The notes beneath the pieces were generated by a model that was given only the letters and a program-made list of their open reading frames with translations, searched no databases and was not told the DNA's origin. DNA of 32,850 nucleotides from Pygmaiobacter massiliensis (lineage in GTDB: Bacteria > Bacillota > Clostridia > Oscillospirales > Ruminococcaceae), in contig JALFTI010000022.1 of NCBI GenBank assembly GCA_022778585.1, forward strand, positions 1 through 32,850, read 5' to 3'. Shown here piece by piece: positions 24,801 to 32,231 of this stretch. Within the stretch, counting starts at the first letter, position 1; each line of letters opens with the position of its first letter. The position numbers and the translations under genes were made by a program.

Positions 24801-26755
24801 CTGATGATTTCCGGCCGGCGCAGCTGGGCAATCTGGCGGCTTGCATCCTGCCCTAAAAGCTGCAGAATATGCGCCTGCAGATAGATAAGGGCGGGGGTGT
24901 CCAGGCAATCGGCCTGCGCAGCCAGGGCGCCCGCTTGTTGGACAAGCTGGTCGCGGTTCGGAGAAGCTTCGATGAAATGGCACAAAAAACGCAGCGTGGC
25001 GGTGGAGAGCGGTACCTTGCGGCGGGTAAGCTGAATGCGGCAAAAGTCCAAAAGCTGCTCCAGCTGTGCGGCTTCAATCCGAGAAAGCGGCAGATAAAGC
25101 AGCGTATCCAACAGGGCAAACAGCACCTCTTCATCCTGTTCTTTTGGGTCGTAACAGCGCAGTACCGGCTCCAAAAAGACCGAAAGTTCTTTTGGGGAAA
25201 CATTCTGCAAAAGCGACTCCACCACAATTTTTAAGGTGTAATGAATGCGGTCTTTTTGCTGTGCGGTCAGTTTGTGGTCAGGGCGCACCAGCATCTGCAG
25301 GTACTGGTTCCACAGCTGTGCCTGGGTCTGCTCGGTGGGGTCGGGCGGGGCAGCCTGGGGCAGTTCCTTTTTGTACCGCAGGTTGTACCCGGCAATAATC
25401 CGCCCAATCAAGGTGGCGGCCTGCCGGCGAATATCACCTTCACGGTGCATCAAAAGTTCATACAAAAAAGCCAGGGTTTGGGCTTTCTGGGTGCCGGTCA
25501 GGTAGGTGAAATATTCTTCAAAAATGCTAATATAGGCGCGCAGCTGTTTCCAGCTTTTTGCGCTGCGTGCAGACTCCAGAATATTGCCGAAAAGCCGCTC
25601 GTGGCCAAGCCGGTGCATCAGAGAAAGGTTGTGCTCCACCGCCATCATCCGCAAAGCCTGCTCGGCGTCGGCCGGGTCAATCAGCGAAACGCTGGGCTGG
25701 GGGGGAGGCATGAAATTGCGGCCCGAAAGGCTCACATCCACCCCCATGGTGCGCAAATAGTCCTCAAAATCGTGCAGCTTGGCGTAAACAAATTCATACC
25801 GCAGCCGCTTGGTTTCATCCACATTATCCAGCTTATCCAAAATAACCTGGAAGGATTTGTCCAGCGGGTAGATGGTGGTAAGCTCCTGCCCGTCGGCATT
25901 GCGGCTTTGCTTAACCCGAAAATCCGCATAAATCAGCGCCAAAGACTCGGTGGAAAGGTTTTCCAGTTCCAAGTCCCAGGTGGAATGGTTTGCCGCAATA
26001 TGCCCAATGGTGGGAATGCCCCGGCGGGCAAACCAGTAATCGGTATAATAGTAGTGCAGGTAGGGGACGCGCTCGCCCGGTTTGCAGCCAAACTTACCCA
26101 GGTCGTGGCCGGCAGCTGCGCCCGAAATAAGCGGCAGGTCCACTGCACCGCTGGAATTTGCAAGTGCTCGGGCCACATACATGGCCACATGGTGTACCCC
26201 GGCAATATGCTCCAGCGTGCGAAACGGTGTGACCTCACAGCCAAGGCGCATCATCTCGTAGATATACTCGTCTTCAAACCGGTCCAAAAACCGGCGGTAT
26301 TCTTCCTGCCGGTCGCTTCCAGCAAGTTCCCGCTCGGTGCAAAAGGCAAAATCATAGCGGGGGTCAAAGGGCAGGCTGCGGCGTTCTTCGGTAAACAGAA
26401 CCTGCAAAACAGCCAAAAGGCAAACAGCGCCGTCATGCTGGGCCGGGGTGTTGGTGTCGGCCGGCAGTGAGTCGGGAAACATCATGCGAACCGCTGTCTG
26501 GTAGGCGTAAAGCATCCAGCCTTCGGGCGGTTCGGGAGCAATTTTGTCCAGCATAGGCCGGGCAAGTTCGGTAAGCTGGCCGCAGGTCAGCCGCTGGGTA
26601 ATGGGCAAAAGTTCGCTAAGCGCACCTTCCCAGTCGGACGGCCGTACCAGTGCGGCCGCGGCTTTTTTCGGCATGGAAAGTTTTTGCAGAAAACGCCTGT
26701 TGGAAAACGCGCCACTCAGCGCGTTTAAAAGTCCGCGCACCTGTCTTTTCAGCAT
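21896..26755 (-). CDS. giant multidomain protein: HD domain, helical repeats, NMNAT-like nucleotidyltransferase, PRTase-like domain
   Basis: A 1619-residue soluble-looking protein. Residues about 180-340 form an HD phosphohydrolase-like domain (EHIAGVHHVAMYVAR, His-Asp at 217-218 in AAAGHDLGKFG, NHST at 256). Residues about 380-900 are Leu/Ala-rich helical repeats of HEAT/ARM type. Residues about 912-1100 match cytidylyltransferase/NadD-like enzymes: KVAFFPGTFDPFTLSHKG, with His927 of the HxGH motif kept but the first His replaced by Thr, VGSDVV near 1007, and the ISSTRIREN signature at 1072. Residues about 1110-1290 may hold an acetyltransferase-like fold (weak). Residues about 1370-1500 contain a phosphoribosyltransferase PRPP loop, VVLVDDLLHSGDRM. 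AGAGGG precedes the ATG at 26755. First gene of a three-gene operon with NAD- and flavin-type enzymes. A combined role in nucleotide or cofactor salvage or signalling is an inference. Confidence 0.85.
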   Translation of the reverse strand: MLKRQVRGLLNALSGAFSNRRFLQKLSMPKKAAAALVRPSDWEGALSELLPITQRLTCGQLTELARPMLDKIAPEPPEGWMLYAYQTAVRMMFPDSLPADTNTPAQHDGAVCLLAVLQVLFTEERRSLPFDPRYDFAFCTERELAGSDRQEEYRRFLDRFEDEYIYEMMRLGCEVTPFRTLEHIAGVHHVAMYVARALANSSGAVDLPLISGAAAGHDLGKFGCKPGERVPYLHYYYTDYWFARRGIPTIGHIAANHSTWDLELENLSTESLALIYADFRVKQSRNADGQELTTIYPLDKSFQVILDKLDNVDETKRLRYEFVYAKLHDFEDYLRTMGVDVSLSGRNFMPPPQPSVSLIDPADAEQALRMMAVEHNLSLMHRLGHERLFGNILESARSAKSWKQLRAYISIFEEYFTYLTGTQKAQTLAFLYELLMHREGDIRRQAATLIGRIIAGYNLRYKKELPQAAPPDPTEQTQAQLWNQYLQMLVRPDHKLTAQQKDRIHYTLKIVVESLLQNVSPKELSVFLEPVLRCYDPKEQDEEVLFALLDTLLYLPLSRIEAAQLEQLLDFCRIQLTRRKVPLSTATLRFLCHFIEASPNRDQLVQQAGALAAQADCLDTPALIYLQAHILQLLGQDASRQIAQLRRPEIISDIFLDNLKTATTWILKAINIQLLVELISAGEQDQVMHIAAHFSNLIKVSENVVVRHTAGASLLKIATYLSPDQRNEIAVELAKGLEVGQYEFSKYIPQCLGEFSLWLRPQELDEMIGRMQQLMASANDSIVSAALGSVGEMLEHYGDYASRFGESELRIFERRQLMVGMVLKGLASYREPVRQEALLVLGKGLFGSRVLSYEDKSSLFVLACKKILFLIDEHRAGELTFFYRAAALSHIYRFLVLHRITSGDFQFETRQKVAFFPGTFDPFTLSHKGIVREIRDLGFEVYLAVDEFSWSKKAQPSLIRRQIVSMSVADEFHVQLFPHDIPVNIANPLDLERLARVFAGKTLFLAVGSDVVAHASSYKAPPSPHSVHSMNHIVFERVSGLHTGGEKQQPADLSCISGEVLRLQLPPHLEDISSTRIRENIDLNRDISNLIDPVVQDFIYQNSLYLREPQYKQLMGAEPLAFEFDPTPSPAFWQILAGTCQRDLQLAARLGHQLAESACGAMALYEAQPGQAKKLLGFAALRTVGSQQLLAAFGSAERADYVRGRTSGRILLICGIWCAGAKTYHALTLQRLLTEMLTSPLAEDCNFAVFLPLSGTISEGEADLLARQGFTQAPASLGPEPLFLTDMTAPVAIIQNLETTLKPPFSTNPRVLEAVQLAHWRLQQTICRLYPGSLVLTLDARVIHHRLVKKITQLNQVPETPTTPRQLGEVMCVPFGKMLRGNVVPNTVTKTIHTDKVYDPTITESKIEAFPYYPPLESQIRTIKSFCRPVVLVDDLLHSGDRMRALDPLFCAEGLEIRKVMVGLLSGRGRDLMETAGRSVDCVYFVPNLRGWFVESTLYPFIGGDTVRRSERSVPGLLPSVNLILPYATPKYYSEYEKSAALEYSKVCIRNARDVMLVLESEYRAHFGRNLTLSRLGEAVILPLCPDKGSCMSYDANLAASVYLENDLAMLDRMENALL

Positions 26756-26875
26756 TGCAAAACCCTCTTTTCAAACACCGTAGCTATTTAAACGGAAAAA
26801 TGGCAAATTACATTTTAAAATCCTCATTGCCTATGGCAAAAGGCAAGGGCAAACGGAACCTATTTCTGTTTTTTT

Positions 26876-26904
26876 ATAGTAGCACAGCCCGCCCGGCGCT
26901 ACAA
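26876..26904 (-). promoter_or_regulatory. promoter of the giant-protein operon
   Basis: On the minus strand TTGTAG (26899-26904), a 17-nt spacer and TACTAT (26876-26881). The leader would be about 115 nt. Confidence 0.55.
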
Positions 26905-26960
26905 CAGAAAAAAAGCAAAAATACGCTTTTTTTACGAACACAAAATAGTTTGGGCTGCTT

Positions 26961-26998
26961 GCGAAAAAAAGAAAACCCCACAGCCTGGCTGTGAAGTT
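26961..26998 (-). terminator. terminator after the PAP2 gene
   Basis: On the minus strand an 11-bp stem (AACTTCACAGC with GCTGTGGGGTT, two G-U pairs) at 26974-26998 is followed by a T-rich run at 26961-26973. It lies about 40 nt after the PAP2 stop and separates it from the next promoter. Confidence 0.75.
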
Positions 26999-27036
26999 TT
27001 TCGAAAAAAGTCTGTAAAAGGCCGCAAACGGCTGTG

Positions 27037-27924
27037 TTAAAGCGGTCGGCCGCCGGCGGAACGCGCAGCAAGCATTACGCTGGCCAGCCGGCGTTTATAG
27101 ATGGGCAGGTGAGAAACTACAAAAACCAAAGCGGCCATGAAACAAACAGAGGCCAGTGTGTCCGAAAGAAAATGCCGGCCAATCTGCATGCGGGCGGATG
27201 CGCACAGCGCGGCCCATACAGTGCAGCCCAGAAAAATAAGCTTTGTACGCCGGCGCAAGCTGGGGAAAAGTGCTGGCAAAAGGCACAGCACAAAAACCAT
27301 ACAGCCGTTGGCGGTGTGGCCGGAAGGAAAGCTGCTGCCCCCCGCCTGGCTCCATTGCCAGAATGGGGTGAATAATTCAAAACTGCCGCCGGCAAGCATT
27401 TCGTCAAACCGGGCGCGGCCCCAGCAAAGCTTAAGCAGATTCACTATAATTTCCCGCGCAATTGTGCAATAGATACATAGCAGCACAAAAAAGTGCATGC
27501 GAAGCCGAATGGAAGGTTCTCTTAAACGCTGGCGGGTATGGCTAACAGCAACAGCCAAAACGGCACAAGCCAGTACGCAACAGATGATCACTACCATTAC
27601 CGGTACCTGACGGCGCAAAAGATACCGGGCGCTGACGGCTGTAAGAGCGGCGGCTGTAAGCAGGCACAGGAAAAGACCGGCCATCTGCCTGCCCTGCCCA
27701 CCCGCGGCCAGCCATACTGCACCAAGGCCTGCAAAAGGCAGGTAGGCAGGCCACCAGCAAAACGCCTCCATCCAGATGGCAAAGGGGCTTTTGGGGGAAT
27801 AAAGCGCTTGGTCCAAAGCAAGGTCATAGCGGGCGGCCGCACAAAAAAACGCCAGCATAAGCAGAAAAAATAGCACAATAGGCCATTTTTGTGGTTTTTC
27901 AAAGCGGGAAGAATATACGGACAT
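27037..27924 (-). CDS. PAP2-family membrane phosphatase
   Basis: A 295-residue membrane protein with about six hydrophobic segments. The three phosphatase motifs are visible: K165-x6-R172 (followed by Phe instead of the usual Pro), FPSGH at 199-203, and R245-x5-H251-x3-D255. Family members dephosphorylate lipid phosphates such as undecaprenyl pyrophosphate or phosphatidic acid at the outer membrane face; the substrate here is unknown. AAAGGAG lies 5 nt before the ATG. It starts 24 nt after the antiporter gene, so the two form an operon. Confidence 0.88.
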   Translation of the reverse strand: MSVYSSRFEKPQKWPIVLFFLLMLAFFCAAARYDLALDQALYSPKSPFAIWMEAFCWWPAYLPFAGLGAVWLAAGGQGRQMAGLFLCLLTAAALTAVSARYLLRRQVPVMVVIICCVLACAVLAVAVSHTRQRLREPSIRLRMHFFVLLCIYCTIAREIIVNLLKLCWGRARFDEMLAGGSFELFTPFWQWSQAGGSSFPSGHTANGCMVFVLCLLPALFPSLRRRTKLIFLGCTVWAALCASARMQIGRHFLSDTLASVCFMAALVFVVSHLPIYKRRLASVMLAARSAGGRPL

Positions 27925-27948
27925 AGAAACTCCTTTTCGTGGCAGCCG

Positions 27949-29130
27949 TCAGGCGCCTTTGGCAATCTCGCCGGCCTTTTGCAGGGTGGCTTTGGTGCAG
28001 CCGGGGCCGATAAGCTCATAAATAAGGGTGGCACAAAGAACCACCGCCCGAATGGTGGCAGCATATTGGGGAACCACCGTCTGGGCCACAAAGGTCAGAC
28101 CAATGGCCACACCGGCCTGCGGAATCAATGCAGGGCCCAGGTATCGGCAGATCGGTTCGCTGGCGCGCATAAGCTTGGCGCCCAGGGCAGCCCCAGCCCA
28201 TTTGCCGACCACCCGCAGCACCACATATACAATGCCCACCGCACCAATGGAGGGCAAAATGGTCAGGTTCAGGTCAGCACCAGAAAGAACAAAAAAGATC
28301 ATGAAAAGCGGCGGGGTCATTTTTTCGCACAGGCGATAAACTTCGCTGGAGGTTTTGGAAAGGTTTGTATAGGCAGCCCCCAGCGACATGCACAAAAGCA
28401 GAGCCGAAAGTCCCAGTGCGCTGGCCAGCGCACTGCCCAAAAACACAAAGCAGATGGAGGCAGAAAGGCGGGTATCATCGGTACGGAAAAACCGGAGAAA
28501 AAAGGTAAAAAGGAACCCCAGCAAAAGGCCCAGCAACACCGCACCAGCCACTTCGATAAGAGGCTGGATAATAGAGGACAGCACAGAAGAGTGAACGGGG
28601 TTTGTAAGCACATCGGCAGCGGCAACCGCAAAGCCAAAGGCAATCAAGGCAACAGCGTCATCAATGGCGACCACCGACAAAAGCGTTTCGGTGACCGGGC
28701 CCTTGGCCTTGTACTGCTTAATAACCATAATGGTAGCGGCAGGTGCAGTAGCTGCGGCAATAGCCGACAAAACCAGCGCAAAAGGCAAAGAAGAGCCGGT
28801 GAGAAAGATAAGCCCCAACGCTACCGCCACAACAGCTATAATGCTTTCAAAAAAAGCGATGACAATAGGGGTTGCCCCTACCCGCTTAAAGTAGCTGATT
28901 TTAAATTCGCCGCCCACGGTAAAAGCAATGAAAGCCAGCGCCATGTCGGATATGGGCGCGAGGGAAGACGCGACGGTAGCAGGTAAAAGCCCCAGCACGC
29001 ACGGGCCGATTAAAAGACCGCCAATCAAATAGCCGGTTACATCCGGCAGCTTAACAAAGCGGATCAGCTTACCGAATAAAAGACCGGTAAAAAGCAAAAG
29101 GGCCAGGTAGTAAAGCAGATTGAGCTCCAT
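27949..29130 (-). CDS. CPA2-type cation/proton antiporter
   Basis: A 393-residue, almost entirely hydrophobic protein with about 12 membrane segments, matching the sodium/hydrogen exchanger (Kef/NapA-like) family. Key features are LPDVTGYLIGGLLIGP (28-43), the unwound-helix segment TAPAAT at 128, and VVAIDDAV with Asp157-Asp158, the two-acid ion-binding motif of electrogenic members. No C-terminal RCK/TrkA-N domain is present, so it is a short form that could be regulated by a separate protein. AAGGAGGG precedes the ATG. A terminator separates it from the PII-like gene upstream, and PAP2 follows. Confidence 0.9.
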   Translation of the reverse strand: MELNLLYYLALLLFTGLLFGKLIRFVKLPDVTGYLIGGLLIGPCVLGLLPATVASSLAPISDMALAFIAFTVGGEFKISYFKRVGATPIVIAFFESIIAVVAVALGLIFLTGSSLPFALVLSAIAAATAPAATIMVIKQYKAKGPVTETLLSVVAIDDAVALIAFGFAVAAADVLTNPVHSSVLSSIIQPLIEVAGAVLLGLLLGFLFTFFLRFFRTDDTRLSASICFVFLGSALASALGLSALLLCMSLGAAYTNLSKTSSEVYRLCEKMTPPLFMIFFVLSGADLNLTILPSIGAVGIVYVVLRVVGKWAGAALGAKLMRASEPICRYLGPALIPQAGVAIGLTFVAQTVVPQYAATIRAVVLCATLIYELIGPGCTKATLQKAGEIAKGA

Positions 29131-29270
29131 AAAAGAGCCCTCCTTTTTATGTGATAAAATTGCCCTGAAAGCAGGTGAAGATGCCGCAGGGGATAATAAC
29201 GCCGCTGTTTTTTAAATATTTTGAAAGAAAAGCGGGCAAAAAATTGTAAAATGCACAGAAGCTTTGCAAT

Positions 29271-29296
29271 AAAAAACCGGCAGCGGCCGCTGCCGG
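29271..29296 (-). terminator. terminator after the PII-like gene
   Basis: A perfect 20-nt palindrome (29277-29296, CCGGCAGCGG and its complement) lies just past the stop codon. On the minus strand it is followed by six T (29271-29276). Confidence 0.85.
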
Positions 29297-29302
29297 GAAA
29301 AA

Positions 29303-29635
29303 TTACAGCTCTACCCCTTTAATAAAATCGATAGGCAGAGTAAAAGCCACACCGGTATTGGGTTCGGTTAGGTCAATTACCTCATCAATGGCATTCAGCG
29401 CAACCGGAACCTGGTCATCCCGCAGGGCCATAAAAATGGTACGGTTTTCGGCCCGGTCGGGTTCCATAACCGCCCGCAGACTGCCCAAAAACGAACCGCT
29501 CATATAATTTTCCAGCGCCATAGCCATGCCGCGGCTGGAAAGAATGGTGGCGCCCCGAATACTGTTGCGTTCCAGCCGTTCCAACAAGTGTTCCAGCTCT
29601 TCTACCTTGTTTAGAACCAGAATTAAAAGTTTCAT
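29303..29635 (-). CDS. PII-like small signalling protein
   Basis: A 110-residue protein with a predicted ferredoxin-like (beta-alpha-beta) pattern resembling PII/PII-like proteins: it opens MKLLILVLNKVEEL, has SIRGATILSSRGM where PII has its T-loop lead-in, and ends with GVAFTLPIDFIKGVEL. The classical T-loop and ATP-binding signatures of GlnB are not evident, so ligand and partner are unknown. GGGAGG precedes the ATG by about 9 nt. It lies just upstream of a cation/proton antiporter that has no regulatory domain; PII-like proteins often control neighbouring transporters, so that partner is a reasonable guess. Its own terminator means it can be expressed apart from the antiporter. Confidence 0.65.
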   Translation of the reverse strand: MKLLILVLNKVEELEHLLERLERNSIRGATILSSRGMAMALENYMSGSFLGSLRAVMEPDRAENRTIFMALRDDQVPVALNAIDEVIDLTEPNTGVAFTLPIDFIKGVEL

Positions 29636-29751
29636 TGTGAATTCCTCCCGGTGTGAAAATCAAGTTTTGACGCAAAACGCACTGCAGTACATCTCATTAG
29701 GAAATACAGTTAAGCCAAAACAGGCATCTGGCAGACTTGCGTCCTTACACA

Positions 29752-30492
29752 TCAGTCCTGCTGGCGGCAGGCATCTGCCAGCCATTGGAAGATGGGCAGC
29801 ATTTCATCGTCATGCTGCAGCATCATTTCCGGGTGCCACTGAATGGCCAGTGCTTTTTTGCCCTCTATGGTAAAAGCTTCGGTCATGCCATCCGGCGCAA
29901 CGGCTTCCAGCACAACCTTGTCGCCCAGCCGGGCTGCGCCCTGGTGATGAAAACTGTTTACCCGCAGTTCCTTCTTGCCAAAAAGGCTGGCCAGCAGGCC
30001 ACCTTGTGCCAGGCGAACAGTATGGCAGGGGGCCCAGCGCAGAACATTGGAGCCTACCACATGGCCACCCGCTTGGGGCAGCTGGGAGGCAATGTCCTGG
30101 TAAAGGCTGCCGCCCTGGACCACATTTAAAAGCTGGGAACCGCGGCAGATACCCAAAATCGGTTTATTTTGTTCCAGCATTCCCCGAATAATGGCCAGCT
30201 GGCTCTCGTCCACTTCCGGGTCGGATTCGCAGCATTTGGGATGGGTCATCTCTCCATACTGCATGGGAGAAATATCCTTGCCGCCGGAAATTAAAAGCCC
30301 ATCGCAGAGGGAAACATACCGTTCAATTTGTTCCTCGGTGCATACCGGAGGCAAAACCACCGGCACAGCTCCCACCTGGGTGAGCGCTTCCATATAGTCG
30401 GTGCTGACTACTGCACGAGGATAGCCCGGCAGAAGCGGATTGTTGTCCAGCAGGCGGCTGGAAGTAATGCCAATCAAAGGATTCTGTTTCAT
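29752..30492 (-). CDS. gamma-glutamyl-gamma-aminobutyrate hydrolase family protein (peptidase C26)
   Basis: A 246-residue class-I glutamine-amidotransferase-like hydrolase related to PuuD. The catalytic elbow is GICRGSQLLN with Cys116. The other triad members are His220 and Glu222 in IQWHPE, and NSFHHQG (179-185) is family-typical. SGGKDISP (69-76) forms the oxyanion region. Family members hydrolyse gamma-glutamyl amides; the substrate here is uncertain. AGGAGG precedes the ATG at 30492 by about 7 nt. It faces the tRNA-fMet gene divergently. A palindrome overlaps its probable -10 box, suggesting repressor control. The PII-like gene follows after 116 nt. Confidence 0.9.
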   Translation of the reverse strand: MKQNPLIGITSSRLLDNNPLLPGYPRAVVSTDYMEALTQVGAVPVVLPPVCTEEQIERYVSLCDGLLISGGKDISPMQYGEMTHPKCCESDPEVDESQLAIIRGMLEQNKPILGICRGSQLLNVVQGGSLYQDIASQLPQAGGHVVGSNVLRWAPCHTVRLAQGGLLASLFGKKELRVNSFHHQGAARLGDKVVLEAVAPDGMTEAFTIEGKKALAIQWHPEMMLQHDDEMLPIFQWLADACRQQD

Positions 30493-30613
30493 GGGAAGAC
30501 CTCCTAAAAAGGGCGCCTTTGGTGCAGCGCTGACTGTAAAATAAGACTACATCAATAAAATAGAATGCGGTATCGCCATAGGGGCGAAAAAACGACACAA
30601 AAATAAAAAAAGG

Positions 30614-30642
30614 ATAATAACTGTTTTGCAGTTATTATACCA
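30614..30642 (-). promoter_or_regulatory. extended -10 promoter overlapped by a perfect inverted repeat
   Basis: On the minus strand TGGTATAAT (TATAAT at 30634-30639) is a likely extended -10 for the C26 hydrolase gene; no good -35 is seen. ATAATAACTG (30614-30623) and CAGTTATTAT (30629-30638) form a perfect 10-bp inverted repeat overlapping it, placed where an operator would block transcription. Confidence 0.5.
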
Positions 30643-30702
30643 TATTATCTCAGAAAGAAAAACGGCTGTATTACAAAAAAACAATACGATTCAAAACAAG
30701 GG

Positions 30703-30731
30703 TTGACAAATCATTTATTGTGTGGTATATT
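30703..30731 (+). promoter_or_regulatory. tRNA-fMet promoter
   Basis: TTGACA (30703-30708), a 17-nt spacer and TATATT (30726-30731), about 32 nt before the mature 5' end. Confidence 0.88.
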
Positions 30732-30762
30732 AATTAAGCACGAAAACAAGTGTTCAAAATAT

Positions 30763-30839
<77 letters not shown>

Positions 30840-30842
30840 GTT

Positions 30843-30886
30843 AAAAACAGCGATGAATCAAAGGATTCATCGCTGTTTTTCTTTTT
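30843..30886 (+). terminator. terminator after tRNA-fMet
   Basis: AAAAACAGCGATGAATC (30843-30859) pairs perfectly with 30864-30880 around AAAG and is followed by a T-rich run to 30886. Confidence 0.92.
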
Positions 30887-30909
30887 CTCGAAATTGTGTT
30901 TTCTGCCCC

Positions 30910-30929
30910 TTTTACCCCAATTTTACCCC
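30910..30929. repeat. two direct repeats TTTTACCCC, 11 bp apart
   Basis: TTTTACCCC occurs at 30910-30918 and 30921-30929, one helical turn apart, between the tRNA terminator and the integrase gene. They could be integrase or excisionase binding sites near the attachment site. Confidence 0.5.
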
Positions 30930-30939
30930 TAAAGACAAG

Positions 30940-30973
30940 AAATAACGCGCCGAATTTTTTCGGCGCATTATTT
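30940..30973 (-). terminator. integrase terminator overlapping its stop codon
   Basis: AAATAACGCGCCGAA (30940-30954) pairs with TTCGGCGCATTATTT (30959-30973), with one C/A position that becomes a G-U pair in the minus-strand RNA. The stem includes the integrase stop codon. Confidence 0.7.
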
Positions 30974-32194
30974 CTTTGCAACATTGTAGGCAGTAAACGA
31001 AAGATAAATTAACTTTCCACCTGGTTTTTGCGTGACCGGCTGCGGGTATAGTTCCTGCATCAGCATCATACTCGCCCGTTTATGGTCATCCAGCAGATGG
31101 GCATATGTATCCAATGTAAAGCCTACGCTGGCATGGCCCAGAATCTTGGAGAGTGCTTTGATATCCATTCCCTGCTCGATAGCCCTCGTGGCGAAGGTAT
31201 GACGAAGCGCATGAAATGTGAAGTGAGGAAGCCCGGCCGCTTTCAAAATCCGGAGATAGTGATCCCGGAAGGTACGCGGCTCGATCGGCTTGCCAAACTC
31301 ATTTGTTACCACATATCCTGTGTTTTCATAGGCGCTTTGTGCCAACTGTGCGTCGGCTTCCTGCGTCTTGCGCCAGTCCTGCAAATCCGATATAATGGCA
31401 TCAAAAAGGGGGATGGACCGTCTGCCGTTCTTTGTCTTGGGTGTACCGACAAATAGTTGTGTTTTGCTTTCTCCATCTACCGTCGGCAGCCGATTGAGAG
31501 TAGAGCGCACGAACAGAATACGGTTGGTAAAATCGATATCGTCCCAGCGAAGGCCGACGATTTCCCCGATTCGCATTCCGGTCGATAACGCCAAGCGGAT
31601 GAAAACGCCATAGCGGTGATGGTAACTCTCCCGCATTAGCTTTGCTTGCTGCTCTCTTGTCAGAACGGAGATTTCCACTGCTTCTTTGCGCGGAAGATCG
31701 ACTGCATCACAGGGATTGAACGGAATCATTTGCTCCTTCACTGCCTGCTGTAGGGCTCGATGAAGACAAGCATGCAGGTTGGAAATTGTTTTTGGTGCCA
31801 AGTGATCTTCCTGAAGTTTACGAAGGTAGAACCGTTGAAGATCTGCCGGAATGAGCTTGTCCAGCGATACAGCACCCAAAGCGGGGACAAGATGCTTGCG
31901 CACATATCCCTCATAGGAAACATAAGTGCTGTGCCGCACACTCGGGCGGGCGTAAAGTTCCAGCCAGTGGGTCAGCCATTCTCCCAAGGTAAAGAAAGTG
32001 GGCGCCGCAGCGCTGCTGCCGTATTGCAGCTGCAACTCGCTGCGTATTTTGAGCGCCTCTTCCCGTGTTTTGGCATAGCGGGAAATTCTCTTTTTCTTGC
32101 CTGTCGCCGGATCAGGTTTCGAAGTAATTCGAATCTCATAAAGGCCGTCTTTTCGCTGGCGAATCGTCCCTTCGCCATTCAGTCTGCGTGCCAC
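30968..32194 (-). CDS. int: tyrosine recombinase / integrase
   Basis: Catalyses site-specific integration and excision of the element. The 408-residue product has an N-terminal arm-binding-type domain (GEGTIRQRKDGLYEIRI), a SAM-like core-binding domain (about 68-165), and a catalytic domain with all expected residues: Arg208 in STGMRIGEIVGL, Lys in TPKTKNGRRSIPL, HALRHTFATR (His328, Arg331), His354 in ILGHAS and the nucleophile Tyr364 in DTYAHL. The start is taken as GTG at 32194, 9 nt after AAAGGGG; a GTG at 32203 abuts that site and is less likely. It points toward tRNA-fMet and is followed upstream by the excisionase-like gene, as in many Firmicutes elements. Confidence 0.95.
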   Translation of the reverse strand: MARRLNGEGTIRQRKDGLYEIRITSKPDPATGKKKRISRYAKTREEALKIRSELQLQYGSSAAAPTFFTLGEWLTHWLELYARPSVRHSTYVSYEGYVRKHLVPALGAVSLDKLIPADLQRFYLRKLQEDHLAPKTISNLHACLHRALQQAVKEQMIPFNPCDAVDLPRKEAVEISVLTREQQAKLMRESYHHRYGVFIRLALSTGMRIGEIVGLRWDDIDFTNRILFVRSTLNRLPTVDGESKTQLFVGTPKTKNGRRSIPLFDAIISDLQDWRKTQEADAQLAQSAYENTGYVVTNEFGKPIEPRTFRDHYLRILKAAGLPHFTFHALRHTFATRAIEQGMDIKALSKILGHASVGFTLDTYAHLLDDHKRASMMLMQELYPQPVTQKPGGKLIYLSFTAYNVAKK

Positions 32195-32231
32195 GGTGCC
32201 CACCCCCTTTCATGAATTTTTGTTCGTAGTG

